DNA from: Aphanothece sp. CMT-3BRIN-NPC111
GTDB taxonomy: Bacteria; Cyanobacteriota; Cyanobacteriia; Cyanobacteriales; JAHHGU01
NCBI GenBank assembly: GCA_019359765.1
Contig: JAHHGU010000011.1
Location: 1 to 64,000, forward strand
DNA length: 64,000 nt
Direction of reading: 5' to 3'
The position numbers and the translations under genes were made by a program. Of this stretch, positions 55,115 through 63,484 are shown one piece after another. Position 1 is the stretch's first letter. Each line of letters starts with the position of its first letter. Under the pieces are notes generated by a model. The model had not been told where the DNA came from and did not search any database. It saw only the letters and a list, made by a program, of their open reading frames with translations.

Positions 55115-55297
55115 ATGTCTTACCGTCATATATGACTATTTTATCATACTCAAATTTTCTGTCAGTCACCGCTAAGATGGCAACGCTGGAGCAACTGCGA
55201 TCGCCAATCATTTATGCGGCTGTTACGGAGGCTCCTTCTGTGTGATTGCAGTTGATTTTTTGTAAATACTATCGCGAAGCGAGTTGCGAAGCACATT

Positions 55298-55482
55298 GCC
55301 TCTGCTAGATCGCCTCACAGACTGTCAAAGCTTCAGCGCCATTTATTTGTAGAGTATATATGAGCACGGCTTTTCCATTATGTTTATAATACCATAAATC
55401 TAAGGATGTCTACCGTTGCGTGTTGATAAATTTTGGCAGATATATCTGATACAGACAGCGACGATTGGGGAATTGCGATCGC
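55298..55482. repeat. 185-bp direct repeat, copy 1
   Basis: This copy lies directly upstream of the antitoxin/PIN pair and shares about 169 of 185 positions with copy 2, without any net insertion or deletion. Both start GCCTCTGCTAGAT and end at a GCGATCGC octamer. Confidence 0.9.
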
Positions 55483-55524
55483 CGCTAAGATGGATGCAGT
55501 TATTAAGCAAGGGAGTCATCAAGG

Positions 55525-55755
55525 ATGAATTTACAAGAATTAAAAAACCAAGCCTATAAATTATCAGTGAGCGAGCGCCTGGAATTGATGAACGCGATTA
55601 TCCAGTCACTGCAACACGAACTCAGACCTCGCTCAGATATCAAAGGTGCAGTCGAACGGATGCGGGGGCTAGCAAAAACAGATGCGCCGCCCCCAACTGA
55701 TACAGAAGTTGAGGTGATGTTAGAAGAACGCTTGATAGAGAAATATCTGAAATGA
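55525..55755 (+). CDS. Antitoxin partner of a PIN-domain toxin
   Basis: The 76-residue protein begins MNLQELKNQAYKLSVSERLELMNAIIQSLQHEL, a helical pattern common to short antitoxins in cyanobacteria. It ends in an acidic, helix-rich tail that should bind the toxin. An AAGGATG context precedes the start. Its stop overlaps the next gene's start by ATGA, a coupled antitoxin-toxin arrangement. Confidence 0.8.
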   Translation: MNLQELKNQAYKLSVSERLELMNAIIQSLQHELRPRSDIKGAVERMRGLAKTDAPPPTDTEVEVMLEERLIEKYLK

Positions 55756-56165
55756 GAGTATTAGTAGATACCAACATCATTCTGGATTTTTTGCTAGAGC
55801 GAGATCCTTTTATAAGGGAGGCTGAGGTTTTATTTGAAGCGATGGCATCTCAACGGGTTGTGGGCTATGTGACAGCAACAACCGTAACTGACATCTTCTA
55901 TATTGTCAGAAGGCAAACTCGGAGTATCGAACGAGCTAGGCAAGCTGTAATTGAAACGCTGGCAGCTATGGAAGTCTGTACTGTTGACCGTAGTATTTTA
56001 GAAACAGCGATCACCTCAAATTTAAGAGATTTTGAAGATGTAGTGCAGTTAGCTTGTGCTATTGACAATAATCTTGATGCGATTATTACCCGCTATCCTC
56101 AAGGTTTCGCAGGTTCAATATTGCCAATTTTATCAGCAGGGCAGTTATTAGAGCGCTTGGGATAA
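55752..56165 (+). CDS. PIN-domain toxin (VapC-like)
   Basis: The 137-residue product has the PIN fold with acidic residues in VDTNIILDFLLERDP, ETAITSNLRDFEDVVQ and AIDNNLDAIITR, which would bind magnesium for RNase activity. The start overlaps the antitoxin stop (ATGA). The pair is bracketed by two copies of a 185-bp direct repeat. Confidence 0.88.
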   Translation: MRVLVDTNIILDFLLERDPFIREAEVLFEAMASQRVVGYVTATTVTDIFYIVRRQTRSIERARQAVIETLAAMEVCTVDRSILETAITSNLRDFEDVVQLACAIDNNLDAIITRYPQGFAGSILPILSAGQLLERLG

Positions 56166-56212
56166 GCTGGAATTTCCAGAAGTGATCGCAGGTAGGAGGG
56201 TGAAGTGCGATC

Positions 56213-56397
56213 GCCTCTGCTAGATAGCCTCACAGATTGTCAAAGCTTTAGCGCCACTTATTTGTAGAGTATATATGAGCGCACCTTTTCCATTATCTTT
56301 ATAATACCACAAATCTAAGGATGTCTAGCGTTGCGTGTTGATAAATTTTGGCAGATCTATCTGACACAGATAGCGACGATTGGGCAAGCGCGATCGC
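56213..56397. repeat. 185-bp direct repeat, copy 2
   Basis: The second copy lies immediately downstream of the PIN-toxin gene and ends at a GCGATCGC octamer. It is 915 bp from copy 1 and is followed at once by the sugar-kinase gene. Confidence 0.9.
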
Positions 56398-56433
56398 ACT
56401 TTTTACTTACCTACTATAAAAATCGGAAATAAC

Positions 56434-57423
56434 TTGAGCTTAGTATTAGGACTAGATGGAGGAGGAACCAAGACCGTTTGCCTACTCATGGATGATAATG
56501 GTCAAGTGCTAGGCCGTGGTGAAGCAGGCGCATCTAATTATCAGAGTGTAGATATTCAAACTGCTTTTTGTTCTATTCAGTCCGCGATCGCCCAAGCTAT
56601 TGCATCCCATCATGCTGTTAAAATAGAAGCGATTTGCTTAGGATTAGCGGGTGTAGATCGTCCAGCAGATATCCAAGTAGCGCATAATTTAGTACAACAG
56701 TTACAGTCAAGCCAAGATATTTCTGTTACCTGGGAATTGTCATCCTCCAATGTTCTGATTTGTAACGATGCTGCGATCGCATTAGTTGGGGGGTTGGGTT
56801 ATCCTGCGGGAATAGTTGCGATCGCCGGAACTGGTTCTATTATCTTCGGGCGAAATTATCAAGGACGTACAAAGCGAGTTGGCGGCTGGGGTTATATGTT
56901 AGGAGACGAAGGCAGCGCTTATCATATAGCTATTCAAGGTATGCGAGCCGCATTAAGAGCCTATGATGGACGTGAGGAGTCAACAATCCTCCAGGAACGT
57001 CTGCTTCAGCATTTAGGTTTAGCAAGCTTAGAAGATTTAATCACAGTAGTATATCAGCGCGGATGGGGTGTCAAAGAGATTGCAGCATTGGCACCAATTG
57101 TAGATCGAGCAGCATTAGAAGGAGACCAAGTAGCTAATAGCATAATTGAGCAGGCTGTTAGAGAGTTAGTAAAAGCTACACAGGTAGTAATTGATGACCT
57201 TTTTAGCCGTACTGAAAAAGTCGAAATAGTCACAACAGGCAGCGTATGGCAGAGTCTATCCAAGTTGCGTGACAAATTTGCCGATGGAATTATCAGCATA
57301 GCTCCGTTAGCCAAAGTTATTTACCCGCGATATGAACCTGCCTATGGTGCTGGTTTATTAGCTTTAAATACTCTCGGTATTTCTCATAGGGCTTACGCAG
57401 AAGATATGCCCCAACACAGTTAA
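56434..57423 (+). CDS. BadF/BcrA-family ATPase, N-acetylglucosamine-kinase-like
   Basis: The 329-residue protein begins LSLVLGLDGGGTKTVCLLM, a phosphate-1 loop of the ASKHA fold. It shows IVAIAGTGSIIFGR, GGWGYMLGDEGSAYHI and, near its end, the AYGAGLLAL motif, which match N-acetylglucosamine/N-acetylmuramic kinase-like BadF proteins. The TTG start at 56434 is used because the fold begins there; a frame extension to 56380 passes through the repeat. The convergent GHL10-type glycosidase suggests a cell-wall sugar recycling role (inference). Confidence 0.82.
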   Translation: MSLVLGLDGGGTKTVCLLMDDNGQVLGRGEAGASNYQSVDIQTAFCSIQSAIAQAIASHHAVKIEAICLGLAGVDRPADIQVAHNLVQQLQSSQDISVTWELSSSNVLICNDAAIALVGGLGYPAGIVAIAGTGSIIFGRNYQGRTKRVGGWGYMLGDEGSAYHIAIQGMRAALRAYDGREESTILQERLLQHLGLASLEDLITVVYQRGWGVKEIAALAPIVDRAALEGDQVANSIIEQAVRELVKATQVVIDDLFSRTEKVEIVTTGSVWQSLSKLRDKFADGIISIAPLAKVIYPRYEPAYGAGLLALNTLGISHRAYAEDMPQHS

Positions 57424-57534
57424 AAAGGGGGGCTTTCAAAGCTCCTCCTCTTTTTAAAGGGGGGCTAGGGTCTGTTTTCAAACCTGGAGATCCCCCTAAA
57501 TCAGAGTTAAAAAGGGGGACTTTGGCTGAATTCT

Positions 57535-57553
57535 CCCCCCTTTTTAAGGGGGG
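57535..57553. terminator. Bidirectional terminator-like hairpin
   Basis: CCCCCCTT and AAGGGGGG form an 8-bp stem with a TTT loop between the two convergent genes. A similar CTTTTTAAAGGGGGG unit is at about 57450-57467, so the gap consists mostly of repeats of this kind. Confidence 0.6.
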
Positions 57554-57563
57554 CTGGGGGGGA

Positions 57564-59117
57564 TCAATTACCTTTAATTTTTACAACCGCAGATGCTCCC
57601 TGATTTTCGTAACGATTTACTGCGGAGACAGCCACACTTTCAACCTGAACATTTGGATCGTTGATGTTGATAAGATATGATGTTTGCTCTCCGGGTAGAA
57701 CTTTTGTTGTCCACGCACTTCCCGTGCGCGTTTGAAGCACCCACAACCAAACTTTTTCTTGCTTTACGGGTTTCCAACTCAATTTAATCACACCCTTCGT
57801 CTCGTCTTTATCAGTAGCAAGCAAAGGTTTACTAGGTACTGTTTGGGAAAGCCAGGGCGAGGCTGGAATTAGTGCTGGACGGGCATAAACATCCTTTGCC
57901 AATAAGTCTGATATCCCGCCACTATTCTCCATTAGGGTATTCATGCTGAAGTGGACGTTACCTGTTGCCCCTAAAAAGCCTCGCGTCACCCGAATTTGAT
58001 AGAGAATTTCATCAGCAGGCCAACCTCTGGAATTACTGTTACTCACTCTGCTGGTGTTATTTCCTGGCCAGATATGCCGCCCTTGAATGTTCTGCTCAAT
58101 CCACCAATTGAGCAATACAGGATAGCTTTGCTGAGTCTGCTCAATTTTCCAGTAGAGTTGTGGGGATAAGTAATCTAACCAGCCGTTCATTAGCCATTTT
58201 CGAGAATCGGCAGAAAGTTGATTGTATGCATTCAAAGGTGCGTATCCATCAGAGGTTGTTGTCTGCGAGGGATAGCCTGGTTTCCAGATCCCAAAAGGGC
58301 TAATGCCAAATTTTACCCAAGACTTTTGAGTTTTGATGGCTTGATAGAGACGCTGAATCAGTGTGTTGATATTTTCGCGCCGCCAGTCGTTGCGGCTTAA
58401 AGTACCTCCAGATTGCAAATACTTCTGCCAACTTGGTTCATCTGGGAAGGCTATAACTTTTCTCTGCTCGTCTCGCTGGCTGTAAGGATAAAAGTAGTCA
58501 TCAATGTGAACTCCGTCAATGTCGTATCGCCGCACAACATCCATGATTACGGCGAGGGTGTAGTCCTGAACTGCTTTTTCTCCAGGGTCGAGCCAGAGAT
58601 ACTTGCCGTACTGCTTAACCCATTCTGGATGAGCTTTGCTGATGTGCTTGGCTGAAATTTCGGATTTGGCTTGAGCGTGATATGCACGGAAGGGGTTGAA
58701 CCAAGCGTGCAACTCTAGCCCCCGCTTGTGCGCCTCCTCTACAGCAAAAGCCAAGGGGTCATAATTAGGTTCTGGTGCTTTGCCCATCTCCCCAGTCAAA
58801 TACTCTGACCAAGGTTCGTATTTTGACTTGTACAGGGCATCAGCGGCGGGGCGTACCTGAAATATGACCGCGTTGAGCTTTAATTCTACAGCCCGGTCGA
58901 GTATGGCTATTAGTTCAGCTTTTTGCTGTTCAGTAGGCAATCCGGGCTTAGAGGGCCAATCAACGTTGGCGACGGTAGCTATCCACACGCCCCGGAATTC
59001 TCTTGTTGGCTGTGGCGGAATGGGATATTCTGGGCGGTTCGTGGTTTGTAAGGACCAAGCTTTGGGGCTGGCAAGTAGTAACAACCCACTTAGAAGAAGC
59101 GCTTTGATGTTAACCAC
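57564..59117 (-). CDS. GHL10/DUF187-type exported glycosidase
   Basis: The 517-residue protein has a signal peptide (about 1-23) and a TIM-barrel-like domain. Diagnostic motifs are EFRGVWIATVANVDWPS, NAVIFQVRPAADALY, LHAWFNPFRAY, and DIDGVHIDDYFYPY with its acidic pair. The C-terminal beta-rich domain (about 430-517, with KPLLATDKDETKGVIKLSW) resembles a fibronectin-type module. Homologues are putative family-10-like glycosidases; the substrate is unknown. The start is GTG, followed by a hydrophobic run. Confidence 0.87.
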   Translation of the reverse strand: MVNIKALLLSGLLLLASPKAWSLQTTNRPEYPIPPQPTREFRGVWIATVANVDWPSKPGLPTEQQKAELIAILDRAVELKLNAVIFQVRPAADALYKSKYEPWSEYLTGEMGKAPEPNYDPLAFAVEEAHKRGLELHAWFNPFRAYHAQAKSEISAKHISKAHPEWVKQYGKYLWLDPGEKAVQDYTLAVIMDVVRRYDIDGVHIDDYFYPYSQRDEQRKVIAFPDEPSWQKYLQSGGTLSRNDWRRENINTLIQRLYQAIKTQKSWVKFGISPFGIWKPGYPSQTTTSDGYAPLNAYNQLSADSRKWLMNGWLDYLSPQLYWKIEQTQQSYPVLLNWWIEQNIQGRHIWPGNNTSRVSNSNSRGWPADEILYQIRVTRGFLGATGNVHFSMNTLMENSGGISDLLAKDVYARPALIPASPWLSQTVPSKPLLATDKDETKGVIKLSWKPVKQEKVWLWVLQTRTGSAWTTKVLPGEQTSYLININDPNVQVESVAVSAVNRYENQGASAVVKIKGN

Positions 59118-59470
59118 AGTTTCCGATAAGTTGATGGGGGAGGTTTTTACCGCAGATGAAAGCAGATGGACGCAGATAAAAGATATTTGGTGCCATAAAA
59201 TTATTTTTTGGATAGACTCTTAGATGATGTCCGCGCTTGTTACTTGTAATAAAAAGCGATTGACTTGTAGGGGCGGGTTTAACGAATATATACGTTAAAC
59301 CCGCCCCTACGTATATCGTGGTTGATCGACCAGACATGATATTAGAACCTATCGGAAACGTGGTTTTAAGATATTTTTAACCACAGATAAACACAGATGA
59401 ACACAGATACCAGTAAGTATTGGACTGTTGAAACTGATGCAAGTAAAGATAGGCTCTGAGTTAGAAGAAG
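59118..59470. other. Intergenic region with GTAGGGGCGGGTT palindrome
   Basis: No gene is supported. At 59267-59310, 18-bp perfect arms (GTAGGGGCGGGTTTAACG with its complement) surround 8 bases. Units of the type ACCACAGATGAACACAGATG occur at both ends (about 59141-59175 and 59376-59412). The repeats are of kinds common between cyanobacterial genes. Confidence 0.55.
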
Positions 59471-61906
59471 CTAGCCGAGTTCTTCTACTTTAGCGATATC
59501 CAGGAGTGTCTTGAGCACGGAGTCGGGGTTGAGGCTGATCGAGTCTATTCCTAGTTCAACTAAGAAACGGGCAAATTCAGGATAATCGCTGGGGGCTTGT
59601 CCGCAAATGCCAATTTTGCGATTGTTTTTCTTGGCAGATGCGATCGCCATTTTCACCATCCGCTTTACAGCCTCGTTACGCTCATCAAACAGATGGGCAA
59701 CTAAAGCGGAATCTCTATCTAAACCCAGGGTTAGCTGTGTTAGGTCATTAGAACCGATAGAAAAGCCGTCGAACACCTCATTAAACTCATCAGCCAAAAT
59801 CACGTTACTGGGTAACTCACACATTACATAGACTTGCAAGCCATTCTTACCCTGCTCTAAACCATGCTTTGCCATTTCAGCTAACACCTTGCGACCTTCT
59901 TCAGGTGTGCGGCAGAAGGGGATCATGGGGATAACATTTGTTAAGCCCATTTCATCCCTGACTCGTTTGATAGCATGGCACTCTAAGGCATAAGCATCCC
60001 GGTAACGCTGATCGTAATAGCGAGAAGCGCCTCGCCAGCTGAGCATGGGATTTTCTTCTTTGGGTTCAAACTGTTGCCCACCCAAAAGATTGGCATACTC
60101 ATTACTCTTAAAGTCACTCATCCGCACCACTACTGGATTCGGGTAAAATGCAGCAGCAATCCTCCCCACTCCTTGAGCTAACTTGTCTACAAAGTACCGA
60201 GGCTTGTGTTCATAAAGTGCAGTTAGCTGGGCAATTTTAGTTTTGACTTCTTCATCCTTTAACTGGTCAAAATGAATTAATGCCAGCGGGTGGACTTTAA
60301 TGTGATTAGCAATGATAAATTCTAAACGAGCTAATCCTACCCCATCATTAGGCAGGGCTGAGAGACTAAACGCTTCTTCTGGATTACCCACGTTCATCAT
60401 AATTTTGGTGCGGGTGTGGGGAAGGTTTTCTAAGGTTATCTCTTGGACTTCGTAGTGCAATAACCCGGCATAAACCCGTCCTTCTTCCCCTTCAGCACAA
60501 GAGACTGTTACCTCTTGACCTGTATTCAATACTTCAGTTGCATTACCGCATCCCACAATTGCTGGTATGCCCATTTCTCGGGCAATAATCGCCGCGTGGC
60601 AGGTGCGCCCACCTTTGTTAGTGACGATCGCACTTGCCTTTTTCATGATCGGTTCCCAGTCAGGGTCTGTTTTATCTGTTACTAAGACGTCACCTGGTTG
60701 GAACAAATCGAGTTTTTGGACACCCACAATTACTCTAGCTTTACCCTGACCTATAGCCTCCCCAACGCTGCGACCTGTTACTAGAACTTCGCTATGTTCT
60801 TGCAGATGATAACTGCGGAGGACATTTTTGCTCTTTTGGGATTGCACCGTTTCTGGACGAGCTTGGACGATGAACAATTCCCCGGTTAACCCATCTTTTG
60901 CCCACTCAATATCCATTGGGGTGTCCATTCCCCGCACTTGGCTATAGTGGTCTTCAATAATGCAAGTCCAACGAGCTAGTTGTAGAATTTCGTAATCGTT
61001 GAGGGCAAATTGCTCTTGTTCCCTTTTGGGAACTCGCTCTTGTTTGGTGATCTTGCAGCCTCCAAGATCGCATACAAGTTTTAATTCTTTAGTGCCTAGT
61101 CGTTTATCTAAAATTGGTCGAAAACCTGTTTTTAAGGTGGGCTTAAAAACTAGGTATTCATCTGGGTTAACTGCTCCCTGCACTACATTTTCACCCAGTC
61201 CATAAGCAGCTGTGATTAAAGCAGCATTTTTAAAGCCTGTCTCTGTATCAATAGAGAACATTACCCCAGCGGAAGCTAAGTCGGAGCGCACCATTTTTTG
61301 CACTCCCACGGAGAGGGCAACGCTGAAGTGGTCAAACCCTTTGAGCTGCCGATAGGAAATTGCCCGGTCGGTAAACAGGGAGGCAAAGCATTTCTGGCAA
61401 GCTTCTAGAACTCCTTGGATAGTTTGAACGTTGAGGAAAGTCTCTTGCTGTCCGGCAAAACTAGCATCCGGGAGGTCTTCAGCTGTAGCACTGGAGCGAA
61501 CTGCTACATCCATATCTTGACCATAGCGGTCACACAGCTTTTGATAACTAAGTGCGATCGCCTGTTGCAATTCTAGTGGAAATGGTGTTTGCAGAATCAA
61601 TGAGCGGGCTTGTTTCCCCCGCTGCTGCAAATTCTTTACATCCTCAACATCTAAGTCTGCAAACAGCTGGCGCAGCTTTTCTTCTAACCCTGCTGCTTGG
61701 ATGAAATAACGATAAGCATAAGCTGTAGTTGCAAACCCGGTGGGAACATTAACTCCTTTAGCAGCTAGCTGCTGAATCATTTCCCCAAGTGAAGCATTCT
61801 TACCACCCACCAAAGGAACATCCGCAATCCCAACTTCATCGAACCAGAGTATCAGCGATCGCTCTTTAGAGAATTGGGAAGACTTTTCTTTCGCCGCTGT
61901 AACCAT
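59471..61906 (-). CDS. ppsA: Phosphoenolpyruvate synthase
   Basis: PpsA makes phosphoenolpyruvate from pyruvate and ATP. The N-terminal ATP-grasp domain (LWFDEVGIADVPLVGGKNASLGEM, then VAVRSSATAEDLPDASFAGQQETFL), the swivelling phosphohistidine domain (NKGGRTCHAAIIAREMGIPA) and the C-terminal PEP-binding barrel (FSIGSNDLTQLTLGLDRDS, GICGQAPSDYPEFARF) are complete. The length is 811 residues. AGGAG precedes the ATG. Confidence 0.97.
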   Translation of the reverse strand: MVTAAKEKSSQFSKERSLILWFDEVGIADVPLVGGKNASLGEMIQQLAAKGVNVPTGFATTAYAYRYFIQAAGLEEKLRQLFADLDVEDVKNLQQRGKQARSLILQTPFPLELQQAIALSYQKLCDRYGQDMDVAVRSSATAEDLPDASFAGQQETFLNVQTIQGVLEACQKCFASLFTDRAISYRQLKGFDHFSVALSVGVQKMVRSDLASAGVMFSIDTETGFKNAALITAAYGLGENVVQGAVNPDEYLVFKPTLKTGFRPILDKRLGTKELKLVCDLGGCKITKQERVPKREQEQFALNDYEILQLARWTCIIEDHYSQVRGMDTPMDIEWAKDGLTGELFIVQARPETVQSQKSKNVLRSYHLQEHSEVLVTGRSVGEAIGQGKARVIVGVQKLDLFQPGDVLVTDKTDPDWEPIMKKASAIVTNKGGRTCHAAIIAREMGIPAIVGCGNATEVLNTGQEVTVSCAEGEEGRVYAGLLHYEVQEITLENLPHTRTKIMMNVGNPEEAFSLSALPNDGVGLARLEFIIANHIKVHPLALIHFDQLKDEEVKTKIAQLTALYEHKPRYFVDKLAQGVGRIAAAFYPNPVVVRMSDFKSNEYANLLGGQQFEPKEENPMLSWRGASRYYDQRYRDAYALECHAIKRVRDEMGLTNVIPMIPFCRTPEEGRKVLAEMAKHGLEQGKNGLQVYVMCELPSNVILADEFNEVFDGFSIGSNDLTQLTLGLDRDSALVAHLFDERNEAVKRMVKMAIASAKKNNRKIGICGQAPSDYPEFARFLVELGIDSISLNPDSVLKTLLDIAKVEELG

Positions 61907-62418
61907 AGGTTTTTTCTCCTACCCTAGTTTTAGTCTAGCGATCGCCGCCCTCTATAGCAGTAAATCTCATTACTTTGTAATTTTTTTTACAGTTTCTTTG
62001 GGATCGCATGAAACTAGGTTACCCATTCCTGGGCAGAAACAGGAAGCTACACATCTCTAAGATGTGAAATTTCGCGTCTCTACTTAACTAATAAGAATTA
62101 GTACTTATTAACAGCAGGTAAAAGGGATGGCTTTACGTGCAGACTATGCGAACACAAAAGCAAATGAATATAAAGAAATGTTAATTTATGTTTGGCACTT
62201 GGGAACAATAAAAATCAGTTTACGCCGCCACGCTTAAGACGTACCAATAGCGCTAACGCGCATGGCTCCGCTAAGGCGCGTCTCTAAATTATGTGCAACC
62301 AAACGAACATAATATTACACTTGATCCTTTTAGGAAAATAGCTCATTTAAACTGTGGAATTCTGGAAGATCAGATTTCAACTTGTATAACTCTCTGTAAG
62401 GGTAAGGAAATAGTTGAT
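61907..62418. other. Intergenic region before a secreted protein
   Basis: About 510 bases without a supported gene. They include a partial GTAGAGACGCG-type element (about 62073-62082), a GCGCTAACGCGC-type palindrome near 62250, and an open frame upstream of 62419 that is not coding-like. An AAGGA site precedes the next ATG. Confidence 0.4.
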
Positions 62419-62847
62419 ATGAATACGAAAATTTTGAGTGTAATCATGGCGCTACCAATGGTGTTGGTAGGTGCAGGTCAAAGTTTTGCTAGTGGTGGCA
62501 TGGGCATATCAAATGTTAATAGTTCCATATCAACCATGAAAACTGCCCAAGCGACCCCCAATACTCTAAACCTCCTGCTGTCTACCCAATCGGCTCAGGG
62601 TGTGACCAAGGAAAATCTTCAGCAAGGAACTGAAGTCTTCAAACAATTGGATTCAAACCTGCAATTTGGGGACTCGGAACTAGTAGAGCGACGTGGACCC
62701 AAGGGACCTGGCGGTGCAGATCCCAGTCTACAACTGGCTCCCAACTTCCAACTAGGGGACTCGGAGCTAGTAGAGCGACGTGGGCCTAAGGGGCCTGGCG
62801 GTGCAGATCCCAGTCTACAACTAGCTCCAATGCAGCAGCTTCAGTAA
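62419..62847 (+). CDS. Secreted protein with duplicated 29-residue unit
   Basis: The product (about 142 residues) begins with a signal peptide (MNTKILSVIMALPMVLVGAG, cleavage near QSFASG). A Ser/Thr/Asn-rich segment with TLNLLLSTQSAQGVTKENLQQG follows. Then come two near-identical copies of a 29-residue unit containing GDSELVERRGPKGPGG and ADPSLQLAP, encoded by an 87-bp tandem DNA repeat. A frame extension to 62293 is not signal-like and is rejected. I do not recognise the family. Confidence 0.7.
   Translation: MNTKILSVIMALPMVLVGAGQSFASGGMGISNVNSSISTMKTAQATPNTLNLLLSTQSAQGVTKENLQQGTEVFKQLDSNLQFGDSELVERRGPKGPGGADPSLQLAPNFQLGDSELVERRGPKGPGGADPSLQLAPMQQLQ
62666..62839 (+). repeat. 87-bp tandem coding repeat
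   Basis: Two units starting GGGGACTCGGA(A/G)CTAGTAG are 87 bp apart and differ at only a few bases, encoding the duplicated unit of the secreted protein. Confidence 0.9.
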
Positions 62848-62877
62848 AGATATTGCACCATTCTCCACAAATGCGCT

Positions 62878-63050
62878 CGCCCTTGGCGTGTGCGTAGCAC
62901 GTATCGCGAAGCGTGTTGTGGAGCAACGTATCGCCCTTGGCGTGTGCATAGCACGTATCGCATTTATGCGGGTCTTCCCTACGGGAGGTGGCGCGAACGA
63001 CCAAGCTTTTGCGGAGCAAGGTATCGCCCGCCCGGAACTTTAGTTCCGGG
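62878..63050. repeat. Intergenic 54-bp-period repeat cluster
   Basis: The segment CGCCCTTGGCGTGTGCGTAG and its partner 54 bp further on are near-identical over about 30 bases. They are embedded in GTATCGC, GCGAAGCG and GGAGCAA(C/G)GTATCGC units. A 77-residue frame on the minus strand across it is a repeat artefact. Confidence 0.75.
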
Positions 63051-63072
63051 CTAGTATCTCAATAGGATATTT

Positions 63073-63378
63073 TTAGTACAAGGCTTCTACATCGTGTCGG
63101 AAGGCGATTAAGGCGTGTTTGCCCTGATGCTCTTTCAGTGCCACGAGGATACCATGAGATATTTCTTGTGACACAATCGTCTTGATTTCAATATTGGTGT
63201 TGTAGCCGGCTATGTCTCCGAAGCGTTTGCCGTGGCCGCCCTCACCCTGTACTTGATGAATAGTGTAGCCCTTGACACTATAGCTTTTTAGTAGCTCGAC
63301 AATAGAGCCTTGTAACACTGTTTCGCCAATGATGGTGAGCAGGACTGCGGGCTGGACTGGGGTAACTTCGGGGGACAT
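63073..63378 (-). CDS. PII-fold-like small protein
   Basis: The 101-residue product fits the ferredoxin-like PII superfamily: LLTIIGETVLQGSIVELLKSYSVKGYTIHQVQGEGG (with the flexible T-loop-like GHGKRFGDIAGYN) and IKTIVSQEISHGILVALKEHQG, then HALIAFRHDVEALY. The ATG is chosen at 63378; a frame extension of 46 residues upstream overlaps the next gene. Classical GlnB signatures are absent, so this is a divergent PII-like protein, perhaps linked to an anion or bicarbonate transporter that is not in view. Confidence 0.75.
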   Translation of the reverse strand: MSPEVTPVQPAVLLTIIGETVLQGSIVELLKSYSVKGYTIHQVQGEGGHGKRFGDIAGYNTNIEIKTIVSQEISHGILVALKEHQGKHALIAFRHDVEALY

Positions 63379-63484
63379 GAGTAAATCCTGGAATAAATTT
63401 ATGGTTGTACGGGTAGGAGTGGTGAGAATCACCGCTAGGAGGATTATACCGAAGTTCTGAAACACCCTTCTATGCTCCAAAGGG

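Noticed and set aside
62786..63019. 77-residue minus-strand frame with repeated CYAHAKG
   Set aside because: The repeats in the protein are the intergenic 54-bp DNA repeat itself; the frame also overlaps the end of the secreted-protein gene.
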